Source: Solirubrobacter soli DSM 22325 (lineage in GTDB: Bacteria; Actinomycetota; Thermoleophilia; Solirubrobacterales; Solirubrobacteraceae). From it: a DNA stretch of 64,000 nucleotides. The stretch spans positions 310,001 to 374,000 of the forward strand of contig NZ_AUIK01000010.1 of assembly GCF_000423665.1 (NCBI RefSeq), written 5' to 3'. The notes under the pieces are model-generated. The model was not told where the DNA came from, made no database searches, and saw only the letters and a program-made list of their open reading frames with translations. This document shows, piece after piece, positions 62,697-64,000 of this stretch; the first letter of the stretch is position 1; each line of letters opens with the position of its first letter. The position numbers were made by a program, and so were the translations under genes.

Positions 62697-64000
62697 ATGT
62701 CTGTCGCGACCCATGACGGCCTGCGCGTCGGAGCCCGCCCGGGCGCGCGCGGGCGTGCCGTAAGCCTCCCCCGCCCTGAAGTCTGCGCCCTGCTCGTGCT
62801 GGCGGGCGCCCTGAACCTGTGGGCGCTCTCGCGCAACGGATGGGCGAACGAGTACTACGCGGGCGCGGTGCGCTCGATGGCGGGGTCGTGGCACGCGTTC
62901 CTGTACGGGTCGCTGGACCCGGGCGGGGTGATGACCGTCGACAAGCCGCCGATGGCGTTGTGGGTGCAGGCGCTGTCGGTGCGCGTGTTCGGATACTCGT
63001 CGTGGGCGATGCTCGTGCCGCAGGCGCTGATGGGCGTCGCGTCGGTCTGGCTCGTCTATGACCTGGTCGCGCGTCGGTTCGGTCGTGCGGGCGGGTTCAT
63101 CGCGGGCGCGGTGCTGGCGCTGACGCCGATCGCGGTCGCGGTCTCGCGTCACAACAACCCGGACGCGCTGCTGATCCTCTGCGTCGTCGGTGCGGTGTGG
63201 GCGACGGTGCGGGGCTTGGAGGCCGGGCGCGTGCGCTGGATGGTGCTCGCGGGCGCGTGCGTGGGGCTCGGGTTCGAGACCAAGATGGGCGCGGCGCTGC
63301 TGGTCGTGCCGGCATTGGCGGTCGCTTGGGTGTGGGCGGCGCCGCGCAGCCAGGTGCGCGGGCTGCTCGCGGGCGGGCTCGCCCTGCTCGTCGCCGGCGG
63401 TGCCTGGCCGCTGCTCGTCGCGCTGACCCCGGCGTCCTCGAGGCCGTGGATCTCGGGGACGTCGGACAACTCGATCTGGTCGCTGATCACCGACTACAAC
63501 GGCCTGGGCCGGCTCGACGGGCAGGCAGGGGGGCCCGCGGGGATGGGCGGCGGTGGCGGCGGTGGCTTCGGCGGCGGCAACGGGCTCTTCGGCGGCGATC
63601 CGGGCGTCTTCCGGCTCTTGAACGCCGCGCTGGGCGGTCAGGCGGGCTGGCTGCTCGGGTTCGCCCTCGTGTCGGGCGTCGCGCTCGTCGTCTCGACGCG
63701 GCTCTCGCGCCGCGATCCGGCCACCGGCTGGGTGCTCGCCGTGGGTGGGACGGCGCTGACCGCGGCGGTCGCGTTCTCGAGCGCCAAGGGCATCTTTCAT
63801 CCCTACTACGTCAGCGAGCTGGCGCCGTTCACCGCCGCGCTGATCGGCGCGGGCGCGGTGCGGTTCGCCGAGGGCGACCTGCTGGCGCGCGTCGCGGGCC
63901 CGCTCGCGATCGGCGCCGCCGTCGTGACCGAGCTCGCCGTCCTCGGGAACACCACCGGCCTCCAGTGGCTGCCTCCGGTGCTCGTCGTCGTCGGCGTGCT
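62697..64000 (+). CDS. GT39-family membrane glycosyltransferase, 3' end outside window
   Basis: Open frame from ATG 62697 to the window edge (434 codons visible). Polytopic ArnT/PMT-type mannosyltransferase: NEYYAGAVRSMAGSWHAFLYG, acidic-loop MTVDKPPMALWVQALSVRVFG, then many membrane helices, AVSRHNNPDALLIL, and a glycine-rich loop near nt 63540-63600 usual in the actinobacterial branch. These enzymes transfer sugars from polyprenyl phosphate donors outside the membrane. The opposite strand has a long open frame, which is a GC shadow. Confidence 0.82.
   Translation, partial: MSVATHDGLRVGARPGARGRAVSLPRPEVCALLVLAGALNLWALSRNGWANEYYAGAVRSMAGSWHAFLYGSLDPGGVMTVDKPPMALWVQALSVRVFGYSSWAMLVPQALMGVASVWLVYDLVARRFGRAGGFIAGAVLALTPIAVAVSRHNNPDALLILCVVGAVWATVRGLEAGRVRWMVLAGACVGLGFETKMGAALLVVPALAVAWVWAAPRSQVRGLLAGGLALLVAGGAWPLLVALTPASSRPWISGTSDNSIWSLITDYNGLGRLDGQAGGPAGMGGGGGGGFGGGNGLFGGDPGVFRLLNAALGGQAGWLLGFALVSGVALVVSTRLSRRDPATGWVLAVGGTALTAAVAFSSAKGIFHPYYVSELAPFTAALIGAGAVRFAEGDLLARVAGPLAIGAAVVTELAVLGNTTGLQWLPPVLVVVGV

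Noticed and set aside
62664..63800. Minus-strand frame over the GT39 gene
   Set aside because: His/Arg/Pro-rich shadow; the + strand encodes a coherent membrane glycosyltransferase running off the window.

Overview
The window is about 64 kb of very GC-rich, densely packed actinobacterial chromosome. Gene content (a mycofactocin locus, secreted ThuA/sorbosone-dehydrogenase proteins, Ig-like and 'TTTP'-ended secreted domains, many GTGA/ATGA-coupled starts, likely leaderless genes) fits a soil actinobacterium of the Thermoleophilia/Solirubrobacter type. That placement is inferred from style and gene families, not from a marker gene. No rRNA, tRNA, CRISPR array, transposase or phage gene was seen.

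Layout. 1-3667: proline catabolism (proline dehydrogenase cut by the window edge, P5C dehydrogenase, PucR-type regulator). 3682-10667: a ferredoxin/NADP reductase and a mycofactocin cluster (mftF divergent from mftA, an mftB-mftC fusion, mftD, mftE, a mycofactocin-type SDR). 10768-12384: the catalytic subunit of a B12-dependent acyl-CoA mutase. 12449-20129: two sugar-oxidation operons around a LacI regulator (FAD flavoprotein, GMC oxidoreductase, gluconate-dehydrogenase-like small subunit and Dabb protein on one side; Gfo/Idh/MocA, DUF993 and a TIM-barrel isomerase on the other). 20281-37455: an extracellular block with a 2552-residue ThuA/dehydrogenase/PKD giant, an MMPL exporter with a small secreted partner, a cupredoxin-multicopper oxidase-cupredoxin operon, and a second ThuA/dehydrogenase protein.

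37563-50207: a ribose-type sugar ABC importer operon led by a Gfo/Idh/MocA gene, then a duplicated Gfo/ROK module with three ROK regulators and a MarR regulator. 50414-57482: an Ebo-type cluster (eboF, eboE, eboB, eboA, a TIM-barrel isomerase, the UbiA-like eboC) in which an inositol-3-phosphate synthase stands where the usual EboD sugar-phosphate cyclase is expected. 57584-64000: a small ThuA lipoprotein, a BNR-repeat lipoprotein, a secreted TIM-barrel isomerase, a lipoprotein, a cyclophilin lipoprotein, and the start of a GT39 glycosyltransferase.

How it may work together (inference): most of the window concerns sugars and cyclitols. The repeated combination of ThuA, Gfo/Idh/MocA, AP-endonuclease-2-type isomerases and GMC plus small subunit resembles 3-keto-glycoside metabolism. 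The secreted ThuA/dehydrogenase proteins and the copper proteins between them could form an extracellular oxidation chain. The most unusual items are the truncated mftB fused to mftC, the repeat tail on mftE, the Ebo cluster with an inositol-phosphate synthase, the giant ThuA protein with a built-in cupredoxin, and the duplicated ROK/Gfo modules with near-identical promoter elements.
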